Source: an uncultured Clostridia bacterium (GTDB taxonomy: Bacteria; Bacillota; Clostridia; Oscillospirales; Acutalibacteraceae). From it: 64,000 bases of DNA. A program made the translations under genes and the position numbers. The stretch covers positions 35,522-99,521 of the forward strand of contig CANQXE010000008.1 in assembly GCA_947627725.1 (NCBI GenBank). Direction: 5' to 3'. Of this stretch, positions 17,312 through 25,309 are shown piece by piece (within the stretch, counting starts at the first letter, position 1; the number at the start of each line of letters is the position of its first letter). The notes under the pieces are model-generated. The model was not told the origin of the DNA. It was given only the letters and a program-made list of their open reading frames with translations, and searched no databases.

Positions 17312-19156
17312 TTGAAACGGATATCTTCATTTTTACTGGCAATGGTTATGATGCTTTCTGTTCTCGGAAGCGTCAGTGTTGTGCAGGCACAGGAATGGAA
17401 AGCAGGCGATAATGTTACTGTTTCAAAGAACGGAAACGTTATTACCGTTAAGGGTAACGGTGATATGAAAAATTACAGCTTAAACGACCTGCCTGCCTGG
17501 ACTAACGATATTGACACAACAAAAATTATTATTGATGATGGCGTTACAAGTATCGGTGATTTCGCGTTTTCCAACTTTATGAGCGTTAAAGATGTTACTA
17601 TTGCGGATACGGTGAAATATATCGGACAAAGAGCATTTTCGGGATGCTTTATGCTCAAAACAATTAATATTCCCGCCTCTGTTGAAGTAATAGGAGATTA
17701 TGCTCTGAGTACAACGGTCGGAGATGCGTCTAATCTTGAAAAAATTACTGTATCGGACGGTAATAAAAATTTTACTATTGAAAATGATATTTTATATAAC
17801 ATTACAAAAACAATACTCTATAAGGTTCCGTCTAAATTGAATATTGAAAAATTAGACGTCATTTCGAGTGTAGTCAGCATTAAGCCCGAGGCGGTCATAA
17901 GCTGCAAAAGCTTAAAAGAGGTTAACCTGCCCGTTAATGTAATCAGTGTAGGAGCAAATGCTTTTACTGATTGTAAAAATCTTCAAAAGGTTGTTGTTCA
18001 AAACGGTGAGTGTGATCTTGCCCTTGCATCAATTCCTGACAATAAAGGCTTAGAGCTTTACGGTTACAAAGATACGAATGTAGAGCTTTATGCACAGAGA
18101 AACGGATGTTCAAACATTACCTTTGTGCCGCTTGATGAATGTACTACGCATAAATGGGACGGCGGTCAGGTAACAAAACCCGCAACCTGTACATCAACGG
18201 GTATAAAAACATATACCTGCACTGTGTGTAAGGCTACAAAGACTGAAGAAATTGCAAAAACCGCACACAAAGTTGTGATAGATGAGGCAGTTGAAGCAAC
18301 GTGTACAAAGACCGGACTTACAGAGGGAAAACACTGCTCGGTTTGTGAAACAGTAATTGAAAAACAAGAGGTTATTCCTAAAACAGCGCATAAGTATGAC
18401 GACGGTCAGGTAACAAAATCCGCAACCTGTACATCAACAGGCGTAAAGACCTATACCTGCACTGTGTGCAAAGCCACAAAGACGGAAACTATCGCTAAAA
18501 AAGCCCACAGTTATAAGAATTATGTAACAAAAGCTACAACAAGCAAAAACGGAAGTATAGTTAATAAATGTTCCATATGCGGAGCCAAGAAGTCAACGTC
18601 AACTGTATACAAGATTAAGAGCGTTATCCTTACTACATCTACAGGCTCAGTTTTTACTTCAACATATTATAACGGCAAGGTAAAGACGCCGGGTGTTACC
18701 GTTAAAGACAGTAATGGAAAGACGCTTAAAAAGGGTACGGACTACACGGTATCGTATGAAAGCGGAAGAAAGAACGTGGGCAGATATGCGGTAAAGGTAA
18801 CCTTTAAGGGCAACTACAGCGGGTCAAAGACGTTATATTTCAATGTAATACCGAAAAACGTATCGGGTATTAAAAAACTGACGGCAAGGTCAAAAGGCTT
18901 TACAGTTAGCTGGAATCCGCAGAAAACCCAGGTAACGGGATACCAGATACAGTACAGCACGGCAAGCAATTTCAAAAACGCAAAGACGATTACAATGGGC
19001 AAGTCCTCATATTCCGCCAAAAAGGTTACGGGGCGCATGGCGAAAAAGAGATATTATGTACGTATCAGAACATACAAAACCGTAAAGTTCAACGGAAAGA
19101 ATTACAATATCTATTCACCGTGGTGCGCTAAGAAGTCTGTTGTTACAAAAAAATAA
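17312..19156 (+). CDS. Secreted BspA-type leucine-rich-repeat protein with CxxC repeats and C-terminal Ig/FN3-like domains
   Basis: 614 aa from a TTG at 17312, preferred because GGGAG lies 8 bases upstream and translation gives a clean signal peptide (MKRISSFLLAM to VQA, about 26 aa). Residues about 50-260 carry LRR_5-type repeats (VTSIGDFAFSNFMSVKDVTI, VKYIGQRAFSGC). Residues about 280-440 hold four tandem repeats of about 38 aa with a CxxC pair (TYTCTVCKATKTE, KHCSVCET, KCSICGAK). The C-terminal 180 aa comprise an immunoglobulin-like unit (KTPGVTVKDS to TLYFNVIPKN) and an FN3-like unit ending in YSPWCAKKSVVTKK. This C-terminal module is almost identical to that of the GH25 protein at 25310-27184. 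There is no LPXTG motif. A surface or secreted adhesin or binding role is inferred. Confidence 0.85.
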   Translation: MKRISSFLLAMVMMLSVLGSVSVVQAQEWKAGDNVTVSKNGNVITVKGNGDMKNYSLNDLPAWTNDIDTTKIIIDDGVTSIGDFAFSNFMSVKDVTIADTVKYIGQRAFSGCFMLKTINIPASVEVIGDYALSTTVGDASNLEKITVSDGNKNFTIENDILYNITKTILYKVPSKLNIEKLDVISSVVSIKPEAVISCKSLKEVNLPVNVISVGANAFTDCKNLQKVVVQNGECDLALASIPDNKGLELYGYKDTNVELYAQRNGCSNITFVPLDECTTHKWDGGQVTKPATCTSTGIKTYTCTVCKATKTEEIAKTAHKVVIDEAVEATCTKTGLTEGKHCSVCETVIEKQEVIPKTAHKYDDGQVTKSATCTSTGVKTYTCTVCKATKTETIAKKAHSYKNYVTKATTSKNGSIVNKCSICGAKKSTSTVYKIKSVILTTSTGSVFTSTYYNGKVKTPGVTVKDSNGKTLKKGTDYTVSYESGRKNVGRYAVKVTFKGNYSGSKTLYFNVIPKNVSGIKKLTARSKGFTVSWNPQKTQVTGYQIQYSTASNFKNAKTITMGKSSYSAKKVTGRMAKKRYYVRIRTYKTVKFNGKNYNIYSPWCAKKSVVTKK

Positions 19157-19162
19157 AGAGAT

Positions 19163-19194
19163 AAAAAATCCTTTTCGCGAGAAAAGGATTTTTT
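19163..19194 (+). terminator. Terminator behind the leucine-rich-repeat gene
   Basis: Perfect 14-bp stem (19163-19176 with 19181-19194, GCGA loop) with A tract on the left and T tract on the right. Confidence 0.88.
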
Positions 19195-19218
19195 ATTATA
19201 AAGATTAAGCTATTAATC

Positions 19219-19246
19219 TTGCATTTTAGCGCTTTTGTGGTATCAT
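19219..19246 (+). promoter_or_regulatory. Possible promoter of pyk
   Basis: TTGCAT (19219-19224), 16 bp, TATCAT (19241-19246). Weaker than others in the window. Confidence 0.4.
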
Positions 19247-19319
19247 ACTAATGAAAATAAAATCATAAGGGAAATTGCGGACAGCTTTTATGATTTAACG
19301 AAACACTATGGAGAATCCT

Positions 19320-20759
19320 ATGAAAAAAATCGCAAGAAAAACGAAAATAATCTGTACGCTCGGTCCCGCGACAGATGAGCCGATAGTGCTTGAAAATATG
19401 ATACTTGCAGGGCTTGATGTTGCGAGATTCAATTTCAGCCACGGTACTTATGACGACCATACAAAAAGGCTTGAAGAGCTTGTTTCACTCAGAGAAAAGC
19501 TCGGCAGACCTATTGCTGCTCTTCTTGACACAAAGGGACCCGAAATACGTCTCGGTAATTTTGAAAATCCCGAAGGTGTTTTTATAAAAAGCGGTGACAA
19601 ATATACGCTCACGACCAAGGAATGTCCGGGTACGGATGAAAAGTGCTATATCAATTATGACGGACTTACAAATGATGTTAAAAGAGGTACTAAAATACTT
19701 ATAAACGACGGTCTTGTTTCAATGACGGTTGACAGCGTGAACGGTTCGGATATTAAATGCACTGTTGTTGACGGAGGTCTTTTGACTGACCATAAGGGAG
19801 TTAATGTTCCGGGCGTTGAGCTTAAAATGCCATATCTGTCCGCAAGGGATATGGCTGACTTAAGGTATGGTAAGGAGCACGATTTTGATTTTATTGCCGC
19901 CTCGTTTGTACGAAGTGCAACAGATATTACAATTTTAAGAAATTACACCGACGCAATCGGATGGAAAGATGTTAAAATAATTGCGAAGATTGAAAATGCG
20001 CAGGGCGTGGAAAATATTGATGATATCATTGAAGTATCAGACGGTATTATGGTCGCGCGCGGCGATATGGGTGTGGAAATTCATTTTGAGCGTATCCCCG
20101 CAATTCAAAAAATGATTATAAAGAAAGTATACGAGGCAGGCAAAATTGTTGTAACCGCAACGCAGATGCTTGAGTCAATGATTAATAATCCGCGCCCGAC
20201 AAGAGCGGAAATCACAGATGTTGCAAATGCAATTTACGACGGCACAAGCGCAATTATGCTGTCGGGTGAATCGGCAGTGGGAAAGCATCCCGTTGAGGCT
20301 GTTGAGACGATGGCGTCAATTGCGGAAACAACGGAGCAGGATATTGATTACAAAAAGCGGTTTAACAAGTTTTATTCAAGCAGCTCAGCAAAGGGAATAA
20401 CGTCCGCTATCAGTCACGCTACCGTAACGACTTCTCACGACATTAATGCGTCTGCTATCATTACTGTTACAAAGAGCGGAACCACCGCGCGTATGATTTC
20501 AAAATACAGACCGTACACAGGTATTATAGGCGCAACTATTGACGATAAGGTTTGGCGCCAGCTTAATCTCAGCTGGGGAGTTACACCCGTTAAGTGTGAA
20601 ATTAAGGAGAATACTGACGAGCTTTTCAATCATGCGGTAGAGGTTTCACTTAAGGCAGGCATTATCAAATCAGGTGAAACGGTTGTTATTACGGCAGGCA
20701 TACCGCTTGGTATATCGGGTACGACAAATATGCTGAAGGTGCAAGAGGTAAATGGTTAA
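19320..20759 (+). CDS. pyk: Pyruvate kinase
   Basis: 479 aa from the ATG at 19320 (TATGGAG as ribosome site; an ATG 12 bp upstream overlaps that site). Last step of glycolysis, PEP + ADP to pyruvate + ATP. RKTKIICTLGPAT, DVARFNFSHG, LLDTKGPEIRLG and the signature IIAKIENAQGVENIDDII followed by ARGDMGVE (catalytic Lys, metal Glu) are all present. The form is short, without the extra PEP-utiliser domain found in some Bacillota. The last codons overlap the start of a GNAT gene by 8 bp. Confidence 0.97.
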   Translation: MKKIARKTKIICTLGPATDEPIVLENMILAGLDVARFNFSHGTYDDHTKRLEELVSLREKLGRPIAALLDTKGPEIRLGNFENPEGVFIKSGDKYTLTTKECPGTDEKCYINYDGLTNDVKRGTKILINDGLVSMTVDSVNGSDIKCTVVDGGLLTDHKGVNVPGVELKMPYLSARDMADLRYGKEHDFDFIAASFVRSATDITILRNYTDAIGWKDVKIIAKIENAQGVENIDDIIEVSDGIMVARGDMGVEIHFERIPAIQKMIIKKVYEAGKIVVTATQMLESMINNPRPTRAEITDVANAIYDGTSAIMLSGESAVGKHPVEAVETMASIAETTEQDIDYKKRFNKFYSSSSAKGITSAISHATVTTSHDINASAIITVTKSGTTARMISKYRPYTGIIGATIDDKVWRQLNLSWGVTPVKCEIKENTDELFNHAVEVSLKAGIIKSGETVVITAGIPLGISGTTNMLKVQEVNG

Positions 20760-21207
20760 TATTAAATTTATTACGGCGAAAGACGACGATTTTAAATTTG
20801 TTAAAAATATTCGTACTGCCGTGTTTACTGATGAGCAGGGCGCTGATGCCGATAAGGAGTTTGACAGTCTTGACAGCATTTCTGATTTTGCGTTGCTTTA
20901 CGAAAATGAAAACGCTGTTGCCACCGCCCGTTTGGTTAAGACGGCAGGTGGTCATAAAATCGGCAGGATAGCTGTTTTAAAACAGTACAGGGGCAGGGGT
21001 TACGGCGATACCGTTGTCCGTGCCGTAACGCAAAGAGCTTTTGATTACGGAGCGGACACGGTGTATGTTGACGCGCAGAACTATGCTGTGCCTTTTTATG
21101 AAAAAATAGGATTTAAGGCAGTGGGAAGAGAGCTTATGGACAGGGGACTTCCTCACATACCTATGTCTGTCAGCCGGGAGGAATATTATGGCAAAGAAAA
21201 AGATTAA
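20752..21207 (+). CDS. GNAT family N-acetyltransferase
   Basis: 151 aa. The acetyl-CoA pyrophosphate loop reads RIAVLKQYRGRGYGDTVVR (Q/RxxGxG form), followed by YVDAQNYAVPFYEKIGFKAVG, the typical beta-5/alpha-4 region. Residues 1-60 match the YjcF/ElaA-like layout, in which an MxDEQG-like VFTDEQGAD segment occurs. Acyl acceptor unknown. It overlaps pyk by 8 bp and mltG by 20 bp, so the three are translated together. Confidence 0.88.
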   Translation: MVNIKFITAKDDDFKFVKNIRTAVFTDEQGADADKEFDSLDSISDFALLYENENAVATARLVKTAGGHKIGRIAVLKQYRGRGYGDTVVRAVTQRAFDYGADTVYVDAQNYAVPFYEKIGFKAVGRELMDRGLPHIPMSVSREEYYGKEKD

Positions 21208-22240
21208 CAGCGGTATCAGGGCAGTAATTGCGGTGCTTATCATTATACTGATTGCGGTGGTCGGTTACTTCGGATATACTTATGTGAATAATGATATTAA
21301 GGGTAATGAGGAATACAAGACGGATTACACCTTAAATATTATTGATGGTATGTCACAGTATGATATTTCTCAAAGGCTTTACCAGAACGGTATCGTTGTA
21401 AGCGACAGCCTTTGGAGCAGATGGATGGACAAGCATTATCCGTCTGTTAGCTATATTCCCGGCGAATATACGCTGACAAATGATATGAGCTATGAGAATA
21501 TTGCAAAGGCACTTGAGGCTCCTGATATTTCTCACAGGACGGTATCGGTATGTATTCCCGAGGGCTATAATATTTTTGATATAGCTGAAACGATGGAGGA
21601 AAACGGAATATGTCCGCGTCAGGATTTTCTTGATGCCTGCAAATCAAAGGATGGATATGACTATTCCTTCATCAGTGATATTCCGCAGTCCGATACAATC
21701 GCGTATGCGCTTGAGGGGTTTCTTTTCCCCGCAACATATGATTTGAGTGAGAATATGAAGGCGAACGAGGTTGTTGACGAAATGCTCAGAGCGTTTGCAA
21801 ACCGTATTAAAGAGGAGTGGAGAACATATTGTTATGAAAATAATATGACTATGTATGAGCTTGTGACGCTTTCATCGGTAGTTGAAAAGGAGACCTTGGG
21901 CGAAGGCGTAGCCGAAGATATCGCATCTGTGTTTATTAACCGTCTTGGTGAGGGGCAGAAGCTGCAGTCCGATGTTACTATTGATTACGGGAATGCACTT
22001 CGCGAAAACGGATTTGACGATAATGTCGTAGAATCTTATAACACATATAAGTGTAACGCTCTCCCGAGCGGACCGATTTGCAATCCCGGTACGGCAAATA
22101 TTGACGCGGTTGTTAATCACAATGATACGGATTATTACTATTTCTTCTCCTATAACAACGGCGCAAATTTCTACTTTACCGATAATTACACGGATTTTTC
22201 CGAAAAATGGGAACAGGTTAAGGATACGAATACAAATTAA
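21188..22240 (+). CDS. mltG: Endolytic transglycosylase MltG (YceG-like)
   Basis: 350 aa. N-terminal Lys-rich tail, one transmembrane helix (about 11-30), then a LysM-like subdomain and the YceG domain. The catalytic Glu is E233 in TLSSVVEKET. Other family motifs: LEGFLFPATY (175-184) and LPSGPICNPG near 300. MltG cuts nascent peptidoglycan glycan strands and sets their length at the membrane. The start lies within the GNAT gene (20-bp overlap), with CCGGGAGGA as ribosome site. Confidence 0.93.
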   Translation: MAKKKINSGIRAVIAVLIIILIAVVGYFGYTYVNNDIKGNEEYKTDYTLNIIDGMSQYDISQRLYQNGIVVSDSLWSRWMDKHYPSVSYIPGEYTLTNDMSYENIAKALEAPDISHRTVSVCIPEGYNIFDIAETMEENGICPRQDFLDACKSKDGYDYSFISDIPQSDTIAYALEGFLFPATYDLSENMKANEVVDEMLRAFANRIKEEWRTYCYENNMTMYELVTLSSVVEKETLGEGVAEDIASVFINRLGEGQKLQSDVTIDYGNALRENGFDDNVVESYNTYKCNALPSGPICNPGTANIDAVVNHNDTDYYYFFSYNNGANFYFTDNYTDFSEKWEQVKDTNTN

Positions 22241-22278
22241 GCAATATGTTATTTAAATTATAACAGAATAAAACACAG

Positions 22279-22310
22279 AAAAGGACACATCAATAAGATG
22301 TGTCCTTTTT
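22279..22310 (+). terminator. Terminator behind pyk-GNAT-mltG
   Basis: Perfect 13-bp stem (22279-22291 with 22297-22309), five-base loop, T run. Also A-rich on the left, so it could serve the convergent small gene. Confidence 0.87.
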
Positions 22311-22350
22311 GTATAACTTGCTTATAGATAAATACATACAATTAAGGCGT

Positions 22351-22542
22351 TTATTTTTTTAAGCTTTTAATATCCTCTTCTGTAATTTTCCCGTGCTCTT
22401 TTTCAAATTTAGTAATATGAATTTTAATAAGCTGTTCAAGCTCCCTGTTGCATGAGCGCGCATTATATTCTGCAACATATCTGAATTTGTCCATTTGCTC
22501 CTGAGGTATTCTTAATGTGAATTGCGGCAGCTTTGACGCCAT
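22351..22542 (-). CDS. Arc/ribbon-helix-helix type DNA-binding protein
   Basis: 63 aa. PQFTLRIPQEQMDKFRYVAE followed by YNARSCNRELEQLIKIHI fits the beta-strand plus two-helix MetJ/Arc fold. Strong AGAGGTG ribosome site. Such short RHH proteins act as dimeric repressors or as antitoxins. No toxin-like partner lies beside it, so a stand-alone regulator is more likely. The target is unknown; its 5' region abuts the promoter of the acyltransferase gene. Confidence 0.8.
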   Translation of the reverse strand: MASKLPQFTLRIPQEQMDKFRYVAEYNARSCNRELEQLIKIHITKFEKEHGKITEEDIKSLKK

Positions 22543-22590
22543 ATTATCACCTCTGTTTTATTTTATCAAAAATATTTACAATAAAACATC

Positions 22591-22619
22591 TTGACATCAA
22601 AGTGACATCACCATATAAT
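22591..22619 (+). promoter_or_regulatory. Consensus promoter of the acyltransferase gene
   Basis: TTGACA (22591-22596), 17 bp, TATAAT (22614-22619): a perfect sigma-A consensus. Two nearby TGACATCA copies (22592-22599 and 22603-22610) lie between -35 and -10 and could be a repressor site. Confidence 0.85.
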
Positions 22620-22647
22620 ATATTTAAAGTAAAAGCAGGAGGCATAT

Positions 22648-23706
22648 ATGACATCTCTGAAAAACGGAAAAGTAGAAATGCTGCGGTTTATTTTTTGCAT
22701 TTGTGTTGTGCTTTTTCACGCGGGAGCTGATGTTTTCGGCAAGGACAGGAGCATAGGTGCGTATTTCACCTTTTTTGGACATGGGAGAACGGGAGTTGAA
22801 TTTTTCTTTTTGCTGTCCGGATTTCTTGCAGCTAAAAGTGCATATAATTTAAAAAATAACAGTTCACTCGGTGAAAATACCTTTAATTTTATTTTAAAAA
22901 AGATGAAAACTATTTTTCCTTACCATATTTTTGCAATTGCGCTTACCGTTATTCTTCTGATGAGATACAGTAATAATTTTATTGCTGATTTGGCTAAAAG
23001 ACTGCCAAGCATATTTTTTCTGCAGAGAACAGGGATAAGCGGCGTCGATTTCATATCGGTTGAATGGTATATCTGTTCAATGCTTCTTGCGCTTGCAATT
23101 ATTTATCCGATGCTTTTAAAAAATTTTGACTTAACAGCAAAGGTTATCGCACCCGTATTGTCATCGCTCCTTATCGGTTATCTTGCAAAAACCTACGGAG
23201 CAATGCCTCCCTCAAATGAATTCGTTACATTTACTTATTCCTGTAATATCAGGGGTTTTGCCATAGTTCTTTTGGGTTGCTTTTGTTTTGTTATAGCTCA
23301 AAAAATCAGGAAGTACGAGTTTTCATTTATTCAAAAATTATTTTTAGTATTTTTAGAAAATCTATGCTGGATTGTTTCGGTATTTTATTTAGTTTCCGGC
23401 TTAAACAGGAAATGCGAGGCATATGTTATTTACATTCTTGCTTTAGGAATAACGCTTGTTTTTTGCAGAGATTTCAGCAGAGGATTATATAATAATAAGA
23501 TTGTGTTTTATTTGGGAAAGCTGAGTCTGCCGATTTATATTTGCCAGAATATAGGAAGGGATATTATCAAAAACGAGCTTGATTTTTTGTCAAGACCATT
23601 GAAAATTATGCTGATACTTCTGTTCGCGGTTATAATCGGATTTATATCTAATCTGGTATGCGGCAAAATAAGGCGGATGAGGTTAAATAATTATGTTTCC
23701 AAATAA
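22648..23706 (+). CDS. Membrane acyltransferase 3 family protein
   Basis: 352 aa, about ten hydrophobic segments. The N-terminus KVEMLRFIFCICVVLFHAG carries the family Arg and catalytic His (FHAG), followed by TGVEFFFLLSGFL. This is the OafA/NodX family (PF01757), which O-acylates surface polysaccharides or other envelope glycans. Acceptor unknown. AGGAGG precedes the ATG. Single-gene unit: strong promoter upstream, infC promoter directly downstream. Confidence 0.9.
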   Translation: MTSLKNGKVEMLRFIFCICVVLFHAGADVFGKDRSIGAYFTFFGHGRTGVEFFFLLSGFLAAKSAYNLKNNSSLGENTFNFILKKMKTIFPYHIFAIALTVILLMRYSNNFIADLAKRLPSIFFLQRTGISGVDFISVEWYICSMLLALAIIYPMLLKNFDLTAKVIAPVLSSLLIGYLAKTYGAMPPSNEFVTFTYSCNIRGFAIVLLGCFCFVIAQKIRKYEFSFIQKLFLVFLENLCWIVSVFYLVSGLNRKCEAYVIYILALGITLVFCRDFSRGLYNNKIVFYLGKLSLPIYICQNIGRDIIKNELDFLSRPLKIMLILLFAVIIGFISNLVCGKIRRMRLNNYVSK

Positions 23707-23709
23707 TGC

Positions 23710-23738
23710 TTGACAAACGCTTATGGGTGTGTTAATAT
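23710..23738 (+). promoter_or_regulatory. Promoter of the infC-rpmI-rplT operon
   Basis: TTGACA (23710-23715), 17 bp, TAATAT (23733-23738). Confidence 0.75.
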
Positions 23739-23744
23739 ACATTC

Positions 23745-23870
23745 ACAACAAAGAAGAACGCAGCCGTTCTCCCCATAAGCTTTTGTAAAATGGGCAATAA
23801 TTATTTCAGCTAATTATTGAAGTGCGGGCGTTTTGCGTTCGCACTTTATTTATTAATTTTCAAGAGGTGT
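23745..23870 (+). ncRNA. Structured leader of infC (L20-leader-like attenuator)
   Basis: About 125 nt of leader with several hairpins: AATAATTA/TAATTATT near 23797-23818, and AGTGCG/CGCACT (23821-23826 with 23840-23845) followed by a T-rich stretch TTATTTATT, which looks like an intrinsic terminator just before the infC ribosome site. In Firmicutes the infC operon leader is known to be autoregulated by ribosomal protein L20 through premature termination. Identity with that element is inferred from position and layout, not from alignment. Confidence 0.65.
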
Positions 23871-23875
23871 TTTTT

Positions 23876-24397
23876 ATCAGCAAGGAAGCTCAGCAAATTA
23901 ATAGTGAAATCAAGGATAAGGAACTGCGTATAATTTCCGCCGACGGCGAACAGCTCGGAATTATGAGCGCTAAAGAAGCGCTTAAAATTGCGGAGGATAA
24001 CGATCTTGATTTAGTTAAGATTGCGCCTCAGGCTAAGCCGCCTGTATGTAAAATTATGGACTATTCCAAGTACCGTTATGAGCAGGCTAAGCGTGAAAAG
24101 GAAAACCGCAAAAACCAAAAGCAGATTGAAACAAAGGAGATTCGTCTTTCCGTTACAATTGATGTCGGCGATTTCAACACTAAGGTTAATCAGGCTAAAA
24201 AGTTTCTTGCATCAGGTCATAAGCTTAAGGTTTCCATCAGGCTTAAGGGAAGAATGATGGTTCATTCCGATTTAGGCGTTGACAATATGAACCGCTTTGC
24301 AGAATCGCTTGCAGAGGAAGCTAATGTAGATAAAGCACCAAAGCTTGAGGGCAGACAGATTCTTATGTTCCTGTCACCTAAAAAGGCAAGTAATTAA
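23876..24397 (+). CDS. infC: Translation initiation factor IF-3
   Basis: 173 aa assuming start at the ATC codon 23876, with AGAGGTG at 23863-23869 (6-base spacing). The protein then begins (M)[20 protein letters not shown], in register with the family. The nearest in-frame ATG (23822) lies inside the leader hairpin and would add 18 unrelated residues. infC is known to use rare AUU/AUC starts as an autoregulatory device. N-domain (1-75), KR-rich linker and C-domain ([20 protein letters not shown]) are complete. First gene of infC-rpmI-rplT. Confidence 0.93.
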   Translation: MSKEAQQINSEIKDKELRIISADGEQLGIMSAKEALKIAEDNDLDLVKIAPQAKPPVCKIMDYSKYRYEQAKREKENRKNQKQIETKEIRLSVTIDVGDFNTKVNQAKKFLASGHKLKVSIRLKGRMMVHSDLGVDNMNRFAESLAEEANVDKAPKLEGRQILMFLSPKKASN

Positions 24398-24416
24398 AAC
24401 AGACGGAGGAATAATT

Positions 24417-24614
24417 ATGCCAAAGATTAAAACACACAGCGGCGCAAAAAAGCGCTTCAAGACAACAAAAAGCGGCAAGGTTAAGCGTGCCCACGCTTAT
24501 ACCTCACACATTCTTACAAAGAAGTCAACAAAGCGTAAGAGAAATCTTCGCAAAACCGCGGTTGCCGATGTAACGAACCAGAAGCAGTGTAAGAGACTTA
24601 TTCCATATAAATAA
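24417..24614 (+). CDS. rpmI: 50S ribosomal protein L35
   Basis: 65 aa, start at ATG 24417 with GGAGGA ahead. [20 protein letters not shown] followed by the basic [12 protein letters not shown] stretch is diagnostic of L35. It lies 19 bp after infC in the usual infC-rpmI-rplT order. Confidence 0.97.
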   Translation: MPKIKTHSGAKKRFKTTKSGKVKRAHAYTSHILTKKSTKRKRNLRKTAVADVTNQKQCKRLIPYK

Positions 24615-24722
24615 GAATCCTGCCTGTTTTGACAGGTCAGAACATTGTTTTCTTATAACTTAAGACAATAAGAATTATTCGCTTGTTTTATAAGCTAAAC
24701 TATAACACGGAGGTATATTATC

Positions 24723-25076
24723 ATGGCAAGAATTAAGGGCGCTATGGCAACCCGCAAAAGAAGAAAGAAAGTATTAAAAGCAGCTAAGGGCTATTATGGC
24801 GGAAAGCACCGCCTCTTTAAAACAGCCAAGCAGGCTGTAATGAAGAGCGGTCAGTACGCTTATATCGGCAGAAAGCAGAAGAAGAGAGATTTCAGAAGAA
24901 TCTGGATTACTCGTATATCCGCTGCCTGCAAATTAAACGGTACAAACTATTCAACATTTATGAATGGTCTTAAAAAGGCAGGTATTGACCTCAACAGGAA
25001 GATGCTTTCGGAAATTGCGATTTCCGACCCGGCGGCATTTACTTCACTTGTTGAAACAGCAAAGGCGGCATTATAA
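24723..25076 (+). CDS. rplT: 50S ribosomal protein L20
   Basis: 117 aa. [20 protein letters not shown], then [20 protein letters not shown], then FRRIWITRI: standard L20. L20 binds 23S rRNA early in 50S assembly and is the known repressor of its own operon in Firmicutes through the infC leader. It starts 108 bp after rpmI, a longer spacing than the rest of the operon, with some hairpin potential. Confidence 0.97.
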   Translation: MARIKGAMATRKRRKKVLKAAKGYYGGKHRLFKTAKQAVMKSGQYAYIGRKQKKRDFRRIWITRISAACKLNGTNYSTFMNGLKKAGIDLNRKMLSEIAISDPAAFTSLVETAKAAL

Positions 25077-25080
25077 CTTA

Positions 25081-25162
25081 GGCAAGAGGTCCCCGCCTCT
25101 AAATCGGCGGGTTCCTCAGTGCAGCTAACGCCGCACCTTGCCACGTTGCATGACGGGGCAAG
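25081..25162 (+). ncRNA. Structured RNA in the rplT 3' region (three-way junction with alternative pairing)
   Basis: Starting 4 nt after the rplT stop, 62 nt can fold into a compact three-way junction. P1 is GGCAA/TTGCC (25081-25085 with 25138-25142). P2 is GAGG/CCTC enclosing CCCGCC/GGCGGG (25086-25117). P3 is GTGCAGC/GCCGCAC with a TAAC loop and one A-C mismatch (25119-25136). The 3' strand of P1 (CTTGCC) can instead pair with GGCAAG at 25157-25162, giving two exclusive folds ahead of the terminator at 25187. I do not recognise an Rfam family. It may be a riboswitch-like or attenuator element, or a processed 3' UTR RNA. Confidence 0.5.
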
Positions 25163-25186
25163 CTTCTTATTGCATAACGAAAATGT

Positions 25187-25214
25187 AAGGACTCGGTAAA
25201 ACCGAGTCCTTTAT
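25187..25214 (+). terminator. Terminator at the end of the infC-rpmI-rplT transcript
   Basis: Perfect 11-bp stem (25187-25197 with 25201-25211) with three-base loop and TTTATT behind. Confidence 0.85.
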
Positions 25215-25246
25215 TATTTATTAATTTTTAATTAATAAAAATTTTA

Positions 25247-25275
25247 TTGACATAGTCCGCCAATTCTAATATACT
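25247..25275 (+). promoter_or_regulatory. Promoter of the GH25 gene
   Basis: TTGACA (25247-25252), 17 bp, TATACT (25270-25275); AAAAGGAG follows before the ATG. Confidence 0.8.
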
Positions 25276-25309
25276 TTACGTATAGTAATAATTAAAAAGG
25301 AGTATCATT

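Noticed and set aside
22351..22542. Toxin-antitoxin module around the ribbon-helix-helix gene
   Set aside because: No small toxin-like frame lies next to it; the neighbours are mltG and an acyltransferase.
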